Part shown: one piece after another, positions 9,845 through 17,934 of the stretch
Layout: each line of letters starts with the position of its first letter
Position numbering within the stretch: position 1 is the stretch's first letter
Assembly: GCF_027531815.1 (NCBI RefSeq)
Contig: NZ_JAPZSK010000002.1
Span: 496,001-560,000 of the forward strand
Direction of reading: 5' to 3'
From: Gemmatimonas sp.
GTDB taxonomy: Bacteria > Gemmatimonadota > Gemmatimonadetes > Gemmatimonadales > Gemmatimonadaceae
Length of the DNA stretch: 64,000 nucleotides
Translations under genes and position numbers: made by a program
The notes under the pieces: generated by a model
The model's input: the letters and a program-made list of their open reading frames with translations, nothing else
Databases searched by the model: none
What the model was told of the DNA's origin: nothing

Positions 9845-10790
9845 GAGGGGCCGGCGCCCTGTTGGGCGAAGGGAGAGTCGAGCTGACGGGCCCTCGGGCC
9901 TCGCCGGCACATCTGTCGCCATCGAGCGCCGTAAGCGTACCTGACCGCTGCCAGAGCAGCTCCGCGAGATCCTCGCGCCGGGCCAGGCGAGACGGTGTGA
10001 CCATGCGGCGCCGGCACCAGTACCGGCCGCTGTCGTGGGTGGCCTCGACGGCACCGGAAAGCCACACGAGGGTGTCGGCGCCCGCGGCTGGCGAGATCGA
10101 CACGAGGTCCATGACGCCCCGCAGCAGCCGCCCCATGCGGCCGTTGTTGGTGGCGAAGCGCGTGCTCACCACCCCCGGGTGCAGGGCGTGGGTGACCACG
10201 CGTGCCGTGTCGAGTCGGCGTGCCAGGCTGGTGGTGAACCAGATGTTGAACAGTTTCGAGTTGGCGTAGGCGCGCCAGCCACCGAAGCCCTGCGTCAGCT
10301 GCAGGTCGTCCAGTTCCGGTCGCGCATTCTCATGCGCGCGACTGGAGACGTTCACGATGCGCGCCGGGGCGCCAGGGGCCGCCGCAGCATACAGGGAGGG
10401 CAGCAGCAGCAGGGTGAGCGTGTAGTACGCCAGGTGGTTGAGCGCGAAGGTCTGCTCGAATCCGTCCACGGTAAGCTGGCGCTCCAGGAACATGGCGCCG
10501 GCGTTGTTGGCGAGCACGTGAATGACCGGGTGCGCCGCCTGCAGCCGCGCGGCGAGGTCGCGCACGGCATCCTGACGGGACAGGTCGGCAATCTCGCAGG
10601 TAATGTCGCGGCGGCCGGTGTCGGTCATGATGGCGTGCGCGGCGGCCCGGGTCTTGGCCTCGTTGCGCCCCACCATCACCACCCGGGCGCCCCCGAGGGC
10701 ATACTGCCGCACCGCGGCCTTGCCGATGCCGTCACTGGCACCGGTAATCACGACCGTCTGGCCGGCGAACGAACGCATGGGCATGACCAT
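9831..10790 (-). CDS. Short-chain dehydrogenase/reductase (retinol-dehydrogenase-like)
   Basis: The 319-residue protein is a classical SDR oxidoreductase. It has the nucleotide-binding TGASDGIG near residue 17, NNAG, and a catalytic Tyr-Lys in YANSK preceded by a conserved serine in IVNVSSRAH. Layout and length resemble the WWOX/RDH-type branch, about 60 residues longer than minimal SDRs. An arginine in MVGRNEAK after beta-2 suggests NADP(H). Three in-frame ATGs (10790, 10784, 10778) are possible starts, none with a clear ribosome-binding site. It is first of a two-gene unit with the UbiB-like kinase, overlapping it by 14 bases. The substrate is not deducible. Confidence 0.85.
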   Translation of the reverse strand: MVMPMRSFAGQTVVITGASDGIGKAAVRQYALGGARVVMVGRNEAKTRAAAHAIMTDTGRRDITCEIADLSRQDAVRDLAARLQAAHPVIHVLANNAGAMFLERQLTVDGFEQTFALNHLAYYTLTLLLLPSLYAAAAPGAPARIVNVSSRAHENARPELDDLQLTQGFGGWRAYANSKLFNIWFTTSLARRLDTARVVTHALHPGVVSTRFATNNGRMGRLLRGVMDLVSISPAAGADTLVWLSGAVEATHDSGRYWCRRRMVTPSRLARREDLAELLWQRSGTLTALDGDRCAGEARGPVSSTLPSPNRAPAPHDQS

Positions 10791-10804
10791 GGGTGGAAGA
10801 TGAC

Positions 10805-10835
10805 GAAGGGAGCGCCGGTAAACGACGCTCCCTTC
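10805..10835 (-). terminator. Hairpin after the putative lipoprotein gene
   Basis: GAAGGGAGCG (10805-10814) pairs perfectly with CGCTCCCTTC (10826-10835) across an 11-base loop. It lies between the stop at 10884 and the dehydrogenase start. No long T-run follows, so termination strength is uncertain. A smaller stem, GACGCGC/GCGCGTC, overlaps the lipoprotein stop at 10866-10885. Confidence 0.55.
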
Positions 10836-10883
10836 TGCAACCCGTGGCTGCCGCGTTCGGTTCGCGACGCGCGGGGCGGCGCG

Positions 10884-11573
10884 TCAGTTCGCGATGGCAG
10901 TGATGGTGACGGGACCAACGGTTCCCGACGTGGCGGTGGCGCTCTGGAGGCCGGCCTGTGGTCCCAGCGTCCAGCGCACCGTCACCTCGCCGAGGTTGTT
11001 CGTCACCGCCGACTGCGGCGAGAGGCTGCCGCCCCCCGAGGCAATCGTGAGCGCCACGGTTTGCCCGGGAATGGGTAGGTTGTTTCCGCCCGTCACGCGC
11101 AGCACCAGCTGCACCGGCAGCGCCGCGTTGGCGCGTGCCGACTGGTTGTTGCCCTGGGCAATGACGATGTCCGAGGGCAGTACGCCCACCGCACTCAGGG
11201 TGACCGGTTCTACGCCGGGGGCGCTCCCCGATACGGTCTGCGTCGGCTGTCCCGGCCCCAGTGTCCAACGGGCCTTCACTTCTCCGTTGGCATCGCTCTT
11301 GGCCGTGGCCGGGTCCACCGAGCCACCCCCGGCAAGCACGTTGAAGCTCACCGGGATGTTCGCCATGGGCGACCCATCGGTGGCCAAAACCCGCAGCACG
11401 ATCGGCGTGGGCAGCAACGTACCGGCGGGCGCCTGCTGCAGGTGCCCCTGCACGATGGTCAGGCGCGACGCGGCGGGCGCTTCCGTGGTCTTGGTGCACC
11501 CCGGGAAGGCCAGCAGCGTCGGGATGGCCGTGAACAGGACTGCGAGTAGATGAGTGGGACGGGCGGAACGCAT
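10884..11573 (-). CDS. Putative lipoprotein with two Ig-like (Big-1-type) repeats
   Basis: The 229-residue protein has an N-terminal signal (LLAVLFTAIPTLLAFPGC) ending in a cysteine that could be lipidated, although FPGC is not an ideal lipobox. Two similar modules follow, roughly residues 45-125 and 135-225. Each has the pattern of bacterial Ig-like invasin repeats: GSPMANIPVSFNVLAGGGSV with GEVKARWTLGP, then LPIPGQTVALTIASGGGSL with GEVTVRWTLGP. The duplication suggests a surface or periplasmic spacer or adhesion role, which is an inference. It diverges from deoC, and a hairpin lies downstream at 10805-10835. Confidence 0.7.
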   Translation of the reverse strand: MRSARPTHLLAVLFTAIPTLLAFPGCTKTTEAPAASRLTIVQGHLQQAPAGTLLPTPIVLRVLATDGSPMANIPVSFNVLAGGGSVDPATAKSDANGEVKARWTLGPGQPTQTVSGSAPGVEPVTLSAVGVLPSDIVIAQGNNQSARANAALPVQLVLRVTGGNNLPIPGQTVALTIASGGGSLSPQSAVTNNLGEVTVRWTLGPQAGLQSATATSGTVGPVTITAIAN

Positions 11574-11597
11574 AGGCTGGTCGGTCAGGGTACTCCT

Positions 11598-11633
11598 CTC
11601 CGTGGGATGGTATCGACCGGCACTCCCGCGGAG
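11598..11633. promoter_or_regulatory. Inverted repeat in the lipoprotein/deoC divergent region
   Basis: CTCCGTGGGA (11598-11607) faces TCCCGCGGAG (11624-11633), 10 positions with one G-T wobble, around a 16-base centre. It lies between divergent starts at 11573 and 11675, so it could be an operator. No regulator gene adjoins it. Confidence 0.35.
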
Positions 11634-11658
11634 TTGAGCGCCATCCCCGCCGTTCGTC

Positions 11659-11664
11659 TAGATT
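11659..11664 (+). promoter_or_regulatory. Putative -10 element TAGATT of deoC
   Basis: TAGATT ends 10 bases before ATG 11675 and a TTG lies 22 bases upstream of it (11634-11636). The transcript would be nearly leaderless. It matches the TANNTT pattern before other starts here. Confidence 0.45.
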
Positions 11665-11674
11665 GCCCGAGGTT

Positions 11675-12721
11675 ATGACCGTCACTCCCTTGCACGCGCC
11701 TCGACCCGCCCGCTCTGCGGAGCAGTCCGGCGGGGCCCCGCGCTGGCCGTCCGGACTGGCGCCGGATGTCCACCCCGCCCGCAACCCGGGCACCGCTCTC
11801 GACCTGTCGCTCGTCCGCTCCCTGCGGATCAATCGCAGTGCCGTCGAGCGGCGGACCGCCTCGCTTCCCGGCCGCCGTACGGTGAAAAAGGAGTGGCAGG
11901 CCGCATGGCTGCTGCGGGCCATTGCCTGCATGGACCTCACGACCCTGGCCGGCGACGATACGGCCGGCAACGTGCGGCGCCTGTGCGCCAAGGCCGCGCA
12001 TCCGATAAAGCCGGAATTGGTGGCGGCGCTCGGCGTTGCCGACCTGCGTCTCACCACGGGAGCGGTGTGTGTGTACCACCAGTACGTCGCCACGGCCGTC
12101 GATGCCCTTGCGGGCACGGGTGTACCGGTGGCTGCGGTGAGCACGGGGTTTCCCGCCGGCCTCTCCCCCTTCGAGCAGCGGCTGGCCGAGATTCGCGCCA
12201 GTGTGGCCGCCGGGGCGACGGAGATCGATGTCGTCATCACGCGCGCGCACGTGCTCACGGGCCACTGGAGTGCGCTGTACAACGAGGTGCGTGCCTTCCG
12301 CGACGCCTGCGGCGAGGCGCACCTCAAGACCATCCTGGCGGTGGGGGAGCTGGCCACGCTGAGCAACGTGGCCCGCGCCAGCATGGTGGCCATGATGGCG
12401 GGGTCCGACTTCATCAAGACCAGCACGGGGAAGGAGAGCGCCAACGCGACGCTCCCCGTGGGGTTGGTCATGACGCGCATGATCCGCGAGTTCGGCGAGC
12501 GCACCGGGCACGAGGTGGGGTTCAAGCCGGCCGGCGGCATTCGCACGGCCAAACAGGCGATCGACTGGCTCGTGCTCATGAAGGAGGAGCTGGGCGATCG
12601 TTGGCTGCGTCCGCACCTCTTCCGTTTTGGGGCGAGCGGGCTGCTCACCGATGTGGAGCGGCAGCTCGAGCATTTCGTGACGGGGCGCTACGCCGCCGCG
12701 TACCGCCAACCGATGGTTTGA
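11675..12721 (+). CDS. deoC: Deoxyribose-phosphate aldolase, animal-type DERA
   Basis: The 348-residue protein cleaves 2-deoxyribose-5-phosphate to glyceraldehyde-3-phosphate and acetaldehyde in deoxynucleoside catabolism. The class I aldolase barrel is evident: TEIDVVITR, LKTILAVGEL, the Schiff-base lysine in SDFIKTSTGKES, and GFKPAGGIRTAKQA. It carries a roughly 90-residue N-terminal extension, and the run RRTVKKEWQAAWLL plus LTTLAGDDT resembles animal DERA (about 318 residues) rather than the 220-260-residue E. coli-type enzyme. ATG 11675 is preferred over an in-frame TTG at 11663, which sits within the putative promoter region. The ALDH gene follows after 10 bases. Confidence 0.9.
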   Translation: MTVTPLHAPRPARSAEQSGGAPRWPSGLAPDVHPARNPGTALDLSLVRSLRINRSAVERRTASLPGRRTVKKEWQAAWLLRAIACMDLTTLAGDDTAGNVRRLCAKAAHPIKPELVAALGVADLRLTTGAVCVYHQYVATAVDALAGTGVPVAAVSTGFPAGLSPFEQRLAEIRASVAAGATEIDVVITRAHVLTGHWSALYNEVRAFRDACGEAHLKTILAVGELATLSNVARASMVAMMAGSDFIKTSTGKESANATLPVGLVMTRMIREFGERTGHEVGFKPAGGIRTAKQAIDWLVLMKEELGDRWLRPHLFRFGASGLLTDVERQLEHFVTGRYAAAYRQPMV

Positions 12722-12731
12722 GGAGTCGTTC

Positions 12732-15197
12732 ATGGCCACCACCACGCCTCCTTCCGCATCGCCGGGCGATGCCGGCCGCGCACCCACCGTGCGCGAGTTG
12801 TACGACCGCATGAGCTACGGGCCGGCGCCCGAAGGCGACGCGCCGGTGCGTAGCTGGATTGCCCAGCACGGCGGGCGCTTTCAGCACTACATCGGTGGCC
12901 AGTGGCACGCCGGCACGTCCACGTTCGAGGTGTTCGAACCGGCCACCGGGGCGCCGCTGGCGCAGGTGGCGCAGGGTACCGCCGCCGACGTGGATGCCGC
13001 CGTGGCGGCGGCTCGTGCGGCGCTGCCGGCGTGGCAGGCGCTCGATGATCATGCGCGCGCCCGCTGGCTGTACGCGCTGGCGCGCGGCATCCAGAAGCAC
13101 GCGCGGCATTTCGCGGTGCTCGAAACGCTCGACAATGGCAAGCCCATTCGCGAGACGCGCGATATCGACGTCCCGCTGGTGGCCAGGCATTTCTACCACC
13201 ATGCCGGCTGGGCGCAACTGCTCTCCACCGAGTTCGCCGGCTACCACGCATACGGGGTGGTCGGTCAGGTGATCCCGTGGAACTTCCCGCTGCTCATGCT
13301 GGCGTGGAAGGTGGCGCCCGCGCTTGCGGCCGGAAACACCGTCGTGCTCAAGCCGGCCGAGTACACGCCGCTCACCGCGCTGCGCTTCGCGGAACTGGTA
13401 CACGAGATCGGCCTTCCGCCGGGCGTGTTCAACCTCGTGACCGGCGATGGGAGCACCGGGGCCGCCATCGTGGCGCACGACGGGGTGGACAAGATCGCCT
13501 TTACCGGCAGCACCGAAGTGGGGCGCGCCATTCGCCTCGCCACGGCCGGCAGCGGCAAGGGACTGTCGCTCGAACTCGGAGGCAAAAGCCCGTTCATCGT
13601 CTTCGAGGACGCCGATCTCGATAGCGTGGTCGAAGGCGTCGTTGATGCGATCTGGTTCAACCAGGGGCAGGTGTGCTGTGCCGGCTCGCGGCTGCTCGTC
13701 CAGGAAGGCGTAGCCGATCGTCTGCACGCCAAGCTGCGCGAACGCATGGAGCGGCTGCGCGTGGGCTCTCCGCTCGACAAGGCCGTGGACATGGGCGCCA
13801 TCGTGGCGCCGGTGCAGCTCGAGCGCATTCGTGCCCTCTGTCAGCAGGGGATCGACGAGGGCGCCACCTGCTGGCAGCCCTCCTGGCCGACACCCACCGA
13901 CGGCTGGTTTCATCCGCCCACGTTGTTCACCGACGTGGCCCCCAGCGCCACGATCGCGCAGGTGGAGATTTTCGGTCCCGTGCTGGTGAGCATGACGTTC
14001 CGGACCCCCGACGAGGCCGTGGCACTGGCCAACAACACCCCCTTCGGGCTGGCCGCGAGCGTGTGGAGCGAAAACATCAATCTCGCCCTCGATGTGGCGC
14101 CCAAGCTGGCCTGCGGCGTGGTCTGGATCAACAGCACCAATCTCTTCGATGCCGCGGCAGGATTTGGCGGGTACCGCGAGTCCGGCTTCGGTCGTGAGGG
14201 TGGACGGGAAGGGATGTGGGAGTATCTCAAGGCGGTACGGGCGCATGAGGTCGCGCCGCGCCCCGTCATGGATGCCCCCCTGTCCACGCGCGGCGGCGAG
14301 GACGACGAGGCCCGTGCGGGGCACGACGCCGATCGGGAGGGTGACGCGCTTCCCCCCATCGACCGCACCCCGAAGCTGTTCATCGGCGGCAAGCAGGCGC
14401 GCCCCGATTCGGGGTATTCGCTGCCGGTGCGCGCGCTCAACGGCCGCGTTGTGGGCGAAGTGGGCGAGGGCAACCGCAAGGACATCCGCAACGCCGTCGA
14501 GGCCGCCCACGCGGCGTCGGGGTGGGCGAGGCTCACCGGCCATCAGCGGGCGCAAATTCTCTACTACATCGCCGAAAACCTGTCGGCGCGTGGCGACGAG
14601 TTCGCGCGGCGCATCGTGGCCATGACCGGCGATCCACTCGCGGCCGGCGTGAGCGAGGTGGAGGCGGCGGTGTCGCGGCTCTTCACCTACGCGGCCTGGG
14701 CCGACAAGCACGATGGGGCCGTGCACGATGTGCCGCTGCGCGGCGTGGCGCTGGCCATGCACGAACCCCTCGGCGTGGTCGGCGTGGCCTGCCCCGACCC
14801 GTATCCGCTGCTGGGGCTCGTCTCGCTTATCGCACCCCTCATGGCCACCGGAAACCGGGTCGTCGCCATTCCGTCCCCCCGCTTCCCTCTGGCGGCGGTG
14901 GACCTCTCCAGCGTCCTCGAGAGCTCCGACGTGCCTGGCGGCACCGTAAACATTGTTACGGGTGACCGGGAGTCGCTCGTCCGTACATTGGCATCCCATG
15001 ACGATGTGGCTGCCGTCTGGTATTTTGGATTGCAGTCGGGAGCGGCCGAGGTCGAGCGCGCATCGGCCGCCAATCTCAAGCGCACCTGGACCGAATGGAC
15101 GGGCCGGGAATGGCTGGATCCGCGTTCAGGAGAGGGACGGGACTTCCTGCGGCGCGCGGTACAGGTCAAGAACATCTGGATCCCCTATGGCGAATGA
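12732..15197 (+). CDS. Two-domain aldehyde dehydrogenase, ALDH16-like
   Basis: The 821-residue protein holds two ALDH modules. The first (about residues 45-510) has an intact active site: IPWNFP with Asn184, LELGGKSP with Glu281, and FNQGQVCCAGS with catalytic Cys315. The second (about 545-820) repeats the ALDH start (KLFIGGKQ) and Rossmann features but has no GQxC cysteine motif, as known for ALDH16 family tails. A single-domain ALDH is about 480-500 residues. It has an AGGAG ribosome-binding site before ATG 12732, ten bases after deoC, and its stop overlaps the peptidase start (ATGA). It probably oxidises acetaldehyde released by the aldolase; that substrate is an inference from gene order. 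Confidence 0.88.
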   Translation: MATTTPPSASPGDAGRAPTVRELYDRMSYGPAPEGDAPVRSWIAQHGGRFQHYIGGQWHAGTSTFEVFEPATGAPLAQVAQGTAADVDAAVAAARAALPAWQALDDHARARWLYALARGIQKHARHFAVLETLDNGKPIRETRDIDVPLVARHFYHHAGWAQLLSTEFAGYHAYGVVGQVIPWNFPLLMLAWKVAPALAAGNTVVLKPAEYTPLTALRFAELVHEIGLPPGVFNLVTGDGSTGAAIVAHDGVDKIAFTGSTEVGRAIRLATAGSGKGLSLELGGKSPFIVFEDADLDSVVEGVVDAIWFNQGQVCCAGSRLLVQEGVADRLHAKLRERMERLRVGSPLDKAVDMGAIVAPVQLERIRALCQQGIDEGATCWQPSWPTPTDGWFHPPTLFTDVAPSATIAQVEIFGPVLVSMTFRTPDEAVALANNTPFGLAASVWSENINLALDVAPKLACGVVWINSTNLFDAAAGFGGYRESGFGREGGREGMWEYLKAVRAHEVAPRPVMDAPLSTRGGEDDEARAGHDADREGDALPPIDRTPKLFIGGKQARPDSGYSLPVRALNGRVVGEVGEGNRKDIRNAVEAAHAASGWARLTGHQRAQILYYIAENLSARGDEFARRIVAMTGDPLAAGVSEVEAAVSRLFTYAAWADKHDGAVHDVPLRGVALAMHEPLGVVGVACPDPYPLLGLVSLIAPLMATGNRVVAIPSPRFPLAAVDLSSVLESSDVPGGTVNIVTGDRESLVRTLASHDDVAAVWYFGLQSGAAEVERASAANLKRTWTEWTGREWLDPRSGEGRDFLRRAVQVKNIWIPYGE

Positions 15198-16948
15198 CTG
15201 ATACCGTTGACACGATGATCGATCTTCCCGCCTCTCCGGAGGCGTTCCGTGACGCAGCATGGACCGATGTGCTCCCCCATTACGATGCGCTCGCCGCCGT
15301 GCCGCTGGAGCCGTCAGGGGCCTCGGTCGAACCGTGGCTGGCCACCTGGTCCCGTCTCGATACCCTCGTTGGGGAAGCGGGTACGCTGGCGATGATCGCC
15401 TACACCGGCGACACGGCCGACGCGGCACGTGAGGCGGCGTACCTGCGGTTTTCCATGGACATCTTTCCGAAGCTCGAGGAGCAGCAGGTGCGTCTGGCGC
15501 GCAAGCTGCTCGCGGTGGGCTGGTCGCGGCCAGATCTGGAGACCACGCTGCACCGGTTCCGCACCGACATCGAGATCTTCCGTGAGGCCAACGTCGAGCG
15601 CTTCTCGCGCATCGAGGAACTCTCGGCCGGCTACCAGAAGCTGGTGGGGGGACTCAGCGTCGATTGGGACGGTGACGCCAAGACCATCCCGCAGCTGCAG
15701 CCGTATCTCAAGGTGGCCGATCGCGCCGTGCGTGAACGCGCGTTTCGGCTGGGGGCACAGGCCTATCTCGACAAGCGTGACGAGCTGGCCGAATGCTTCG
15801 ATCGCATGTACGCCCTGCGCGTCGAGGTGGCGCGCGAGGCGGGCTTCGCCGACTACCAGCAGTATTGCTTCACGGCCAAGCATCGCTTCGACTACACGCC
15901 GCGAGATACGGCGGCATTTCACGATGCGGTGCGACAGACGGTCACGCCAGCCGCGGCCCGGCTCATGGACTATCGCCGCCGCTCGCTTGGCGTAGAGGTG
16001 CTGCGTCCGTGGGACGTGAACGTCGATCTCGATACCAAGGAACCGCTCAAGCCGTTCGATACCGTCGACACGTTCGTGGGCCAGGCCCGCAACATCTTCC
16101 GACGCGTTGACGCCGAACTGGGGGCGCAGTTTGCCCTCATGGCCGACGAACGGTTGCTGGACCTCGAAAGCCGCCCCGGCAAGGCGCCTGGTGGCTACTG
16201 CACGGATCTCGCCTTCCGCGGTCGGCCGTTCATCTTCATGAATGCGGTTGGGGTGCCCGACGACGTCAACACGCTCGTGCACGAGGCGGGGCACTGCTTC
16301 CACGACTTCGCCACGCACGACCTGCCGTATACGTGGATGCGCAAGACGGGGCACGAAGCCGCCGAACTGGCGTCCATGAGCATGGAACTGCTCGCCATGC
16401 CCTATCTCGTGCAACCCGATGGCTACTACACGCCCGAACAGGCCCGTGTGGCGTGGCTGGAGCATCTCGAGGACGTGTTGGGCGCGCTGGTGCACATCGC
16501 CAGCGTCGACGCCTTCCAGGCGTGGATCTACACCAGCCCCGAAGGCGCCGATCGCGAGGCGCGCGACCGCGCCTGGCTGCGCCTGCGTGAGGAGTTCGAA
16601 CAGGGGGTGGATTGGAGCGGTCTCGAGCGGGAGCGGTTGGCACGCTGGTATCGCCAGCTGCACATCTTCGAGTTGCCGTTCTACTACATCGAGTACGGCC
16701 TTGCGCAGCTGGGCGCCCTGCAGGTATTCCGCAACGCCGTGCGCGATGCCGGAAATGCGGTGACCATGTACAAGCAGTTCATGGCGCTCGGTGGCACCCG
16801 TACGCTCCCCGAGCTGTACGCCGCGGCCGGAGCCAAGCTGGTCTTCGATGCGCCCACCATGCAGGAGCTGGTGGACTTCACCATGGAGCGCATCGAGGCA
16901 CTGCGCGCCGGCGCCGACGCGCCGTTCGCCGGTATCGTGCCGCGGTAG
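15194..16948 (+). CDS. M3-family oligoendopeptidase (PepF-like)
   Basis: The 584-residue protein is predicted to be a cytosolic zinc metallopeptidase that trims oligopeptides. The zinc motif HEAGH is at residues 363-367 in LVHEAGHCFHDF, and a downstream EAAELASMSMELL supplies the usual third glutamate ligand. There is no signal peptide, and length matches oligoendopeptidase F (about 570-600). The start at ATG 15194 overlaps the ALDH stop (ATGA), making it the third gene of the deoC operon; an in-frame extension to 15095 would lie inside the ALDH gene and was rejected. Its link with deoxyribose catabolism is not obvious. A repeat region and a strong hairpin follow. Confidence 0.88.
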   Translation: MTDTVDTMIDLPASPEAFRDAAWTDVLPHYDALAAVPLEPSGASVEPWLATWSRLDTLVGEAGTLAMIAYTGDTADAAREAAYLRFSMDIFPKLEEQQVRLARKLLAVGWSRPDLETTLHRFRTDIEIFREANVERFSRIEELSAGYQKLVGGLSVDWDGDAKTIPQLQPYLKVADRAVRERAFRLGAQAYLDKRDELAECFDRMYALRVEVAREAGFADYQQYCFTAKHRFDYTPRDTAAFHDAVRQTVTPAAARLMDYRRRSLGVEVLRPWDVNVDLDTKEPLKPFDTVDTFVGQARNIFRRVDAELGAQFALMADERLLDLESRPGKAPGGYCTDLAFRGRPFIFMNAVGVPDDVNTLVHEAGHCFHDFATHDLPYTWMRKTGHEAAELASMSMELLAMPYLVQPDGYYTPEQARVAWLEHLEDVLGALVHIASVDAFQAWIYTSPEGADREARDRAWLRLREEFEQGVDWSGLERERLARWYRQLHIFELPFYYIEYGLAQLGALQVFRNAVRDAGNAVTMYKQFMALGGTRTLPELYAAAGAKLVFDAPTMQELVDFTMERIEALRAGADAPFAGIVPR

Positions 16949-17020
16949 CAACTCAAGACTCAAAACTCCAACGCAAGACTCGAAACTGCTCGAGTTCCGA
17001 GTTCGAGTCCCGAGTTCCGA
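16949..17020. repeat. Degenerate heptad repeats in inverted orientation
   Basis: Directly after the peptidase stop come near-heptads ACTCAAG, ACTCAAA, ACTCCAA and ACTCGAA (about 16951-16986). The right half then carries reverse-complement units GAGTTCC, GAGTTCG, AGTCCCG and AGTTCCG. The two arms form a long imperfect hairpin. Related arrays lie at 8311-8400 and 29957-30030, also at gene 3' ends. Confidence 0.5.
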
Positions 17021-17087
17021 GTCCCCCGTTCGCGCACTGGCCGGTGAGTATCCTCACCCTGGAAATCGTCCGGCTGAAACCATCGGG

Positions 17088-17119
17088 ACCCTCGCGCCGT
17101 AGTGTGGCGCGAGGGTTTT
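17088..17119 (+). terminator. Strong intrinsic terminator-like hairpin in the leader of the next gene
   Basis: ACCCTCGCGCC (17088-17098) pairs perfectly with GGCGCGAGGGT (17106-17116) over a 7-base loop, followed by a T-run (17116-17119). It may end the deoC operon. It is only 14 bases before the ribosome-binding site of the gene at 17144, leaving little room for a promoter, so it may act as an attenuator. A small stem GGTGAG/CTCACC at 17043-17058 and a TATCCT at 17049-17054 lie upstream. Confidence 0.7.
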
Positions 17120-17143
17120 CCTTTCCTGTCACCTGGAGCGTAC

Positions 17144-17845
17144 ATGCGTCAGTTCGCGTGGGCAGCGATCGCTGCCGTGATGATGGTTGGTGGGGCCGCT
17201 CGCGCCGAGGCGCAGACCCCCACGGTGCAGCAGGTCTACGACAAGTACGCGACGGCCGTTGGTGGGCGTGACGCGTGGAAGGCGGTGACCGGGCGCACCG
17301 ACAAAGGCACGGCGAACGTCGCGTTCGCCGGTATTTCCGGCGCGTATGAGCGCCACACGGCACTGCCCAACAAGATGCGCATGATCATCGATCTCGGCGT
17401 CGTGAAGATCGATCAGGGCTTCGACGGCGAGAAGGGGTGGGTGGATCAGGGGCAGGGCATGCAGCCCATGCCGGCAGAGCAGGCCAAGGAAATGGCCGAG
17501 CCCAGCGCTGATGGCGCGGCATTCCTCGATCCGTCGCGTTACGCCAAGTCGGCCGTCGTCGGCAAGGAAACGTTCGAAGGCGCAGAAGCATGGAAGCTCG
17601 AGCTCACCAGCAAGGCCGGTCGCACCATCACCGAGTATTTCGATGTGAACACGGGGCTGCGTTTGGGTACGGTGACCACGACCCCGATGGGCGCGCAGAC
17701 GGCCATCTACAAGGACTACAAGGAGTTCGACAAGAAGAAGGTGGCCACCACGCTCATCCAGCGCTCGGCGCAGGGTGACGTGATCCTGACCAGTGAAACG
17801 GTCACCTTCGGCACGCCCGACGCCGCGCTCTTCAAGCAGCCGTAA
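17144..17845 (+). CDS. Secreted protein of unknown function, LolA-like appearance
   Basis: The 233-residue protein has a clear signal peptide (FAWAAIAAVMMVGGAARAEA, cleavage near AEAQ). The mature part begins VQQVYDKYATAVGGRDAWK, a pattern common in periplasmic outer-membrane lipoprotein-sorting-like or DUF-type proteins. It continues with beta-rich segments such as WKLELTSKAGRTITEYFDVNTGLRLG, which look like lipid-binding half-barrel strands. The function is unassigned. CTGGAG before ATG 17144 is the ribosome-binding site; a longer in-frame start at 17102 would fall inside the hairpin and was rejected. It converges with the photolyase fusion gene. Confidence 0.7.
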   Translation: MRQFAWAAIAAVMMVGGAARAEAQTPTVQQVYDKYATAVGGRDAWKAVTGRTDKGTANVAFAGISGAYERHTALPNKMRMIIDLGVVKIDQGFDGEKGWVDQGQGMQPMPAEQAKEMAEPSADGAAFLDPSRYAKSAVVGKETFEGAEAWKLELTSKAGRTITEYFDVNTGLRLGTVTTTPMGAQTAIYKDYKEFDKKKVATTLIQRSAQGDVILTSETVTFGTPDAALFKQP

Positions 17846-17900
17846 CGGGTACCCCTGCCGGCCGTGCACGTCGCGGCCGCAGACCTGTCGCCAACAGCGC

Positions 17901-17934
17901 ACTGGGCGGGTGAGCCACGGCTCATCCGCCCAGT
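17901..17934. terminator. Long bidirectional hairpin between convergent genes
   Basis: ACTGGGCGGGTGAGCC (17901-17916) pairs with GGCTCATCCGCCCAGT (17919-17934) with one wobble, leaving a two-base loop. It overlaps the stop codon of the minus-strand fusion gene and follows the plus-strand gene ending at 17845. There is no clear T-run on either side. Confidence 0.6.

Noticed and set aside
12645-14999. 784-codon antisense frame across the ALDH gene
   Set aside because: Composition is typical of a codon shadow, and the sense strand carries a full ALDH16-like protein.
17088-17116. Named riboswitch in the leader of the gene at 17144
   Set aside because: Only a terminator-like stem and one small stem are visible; no known aptamer core was recognised.
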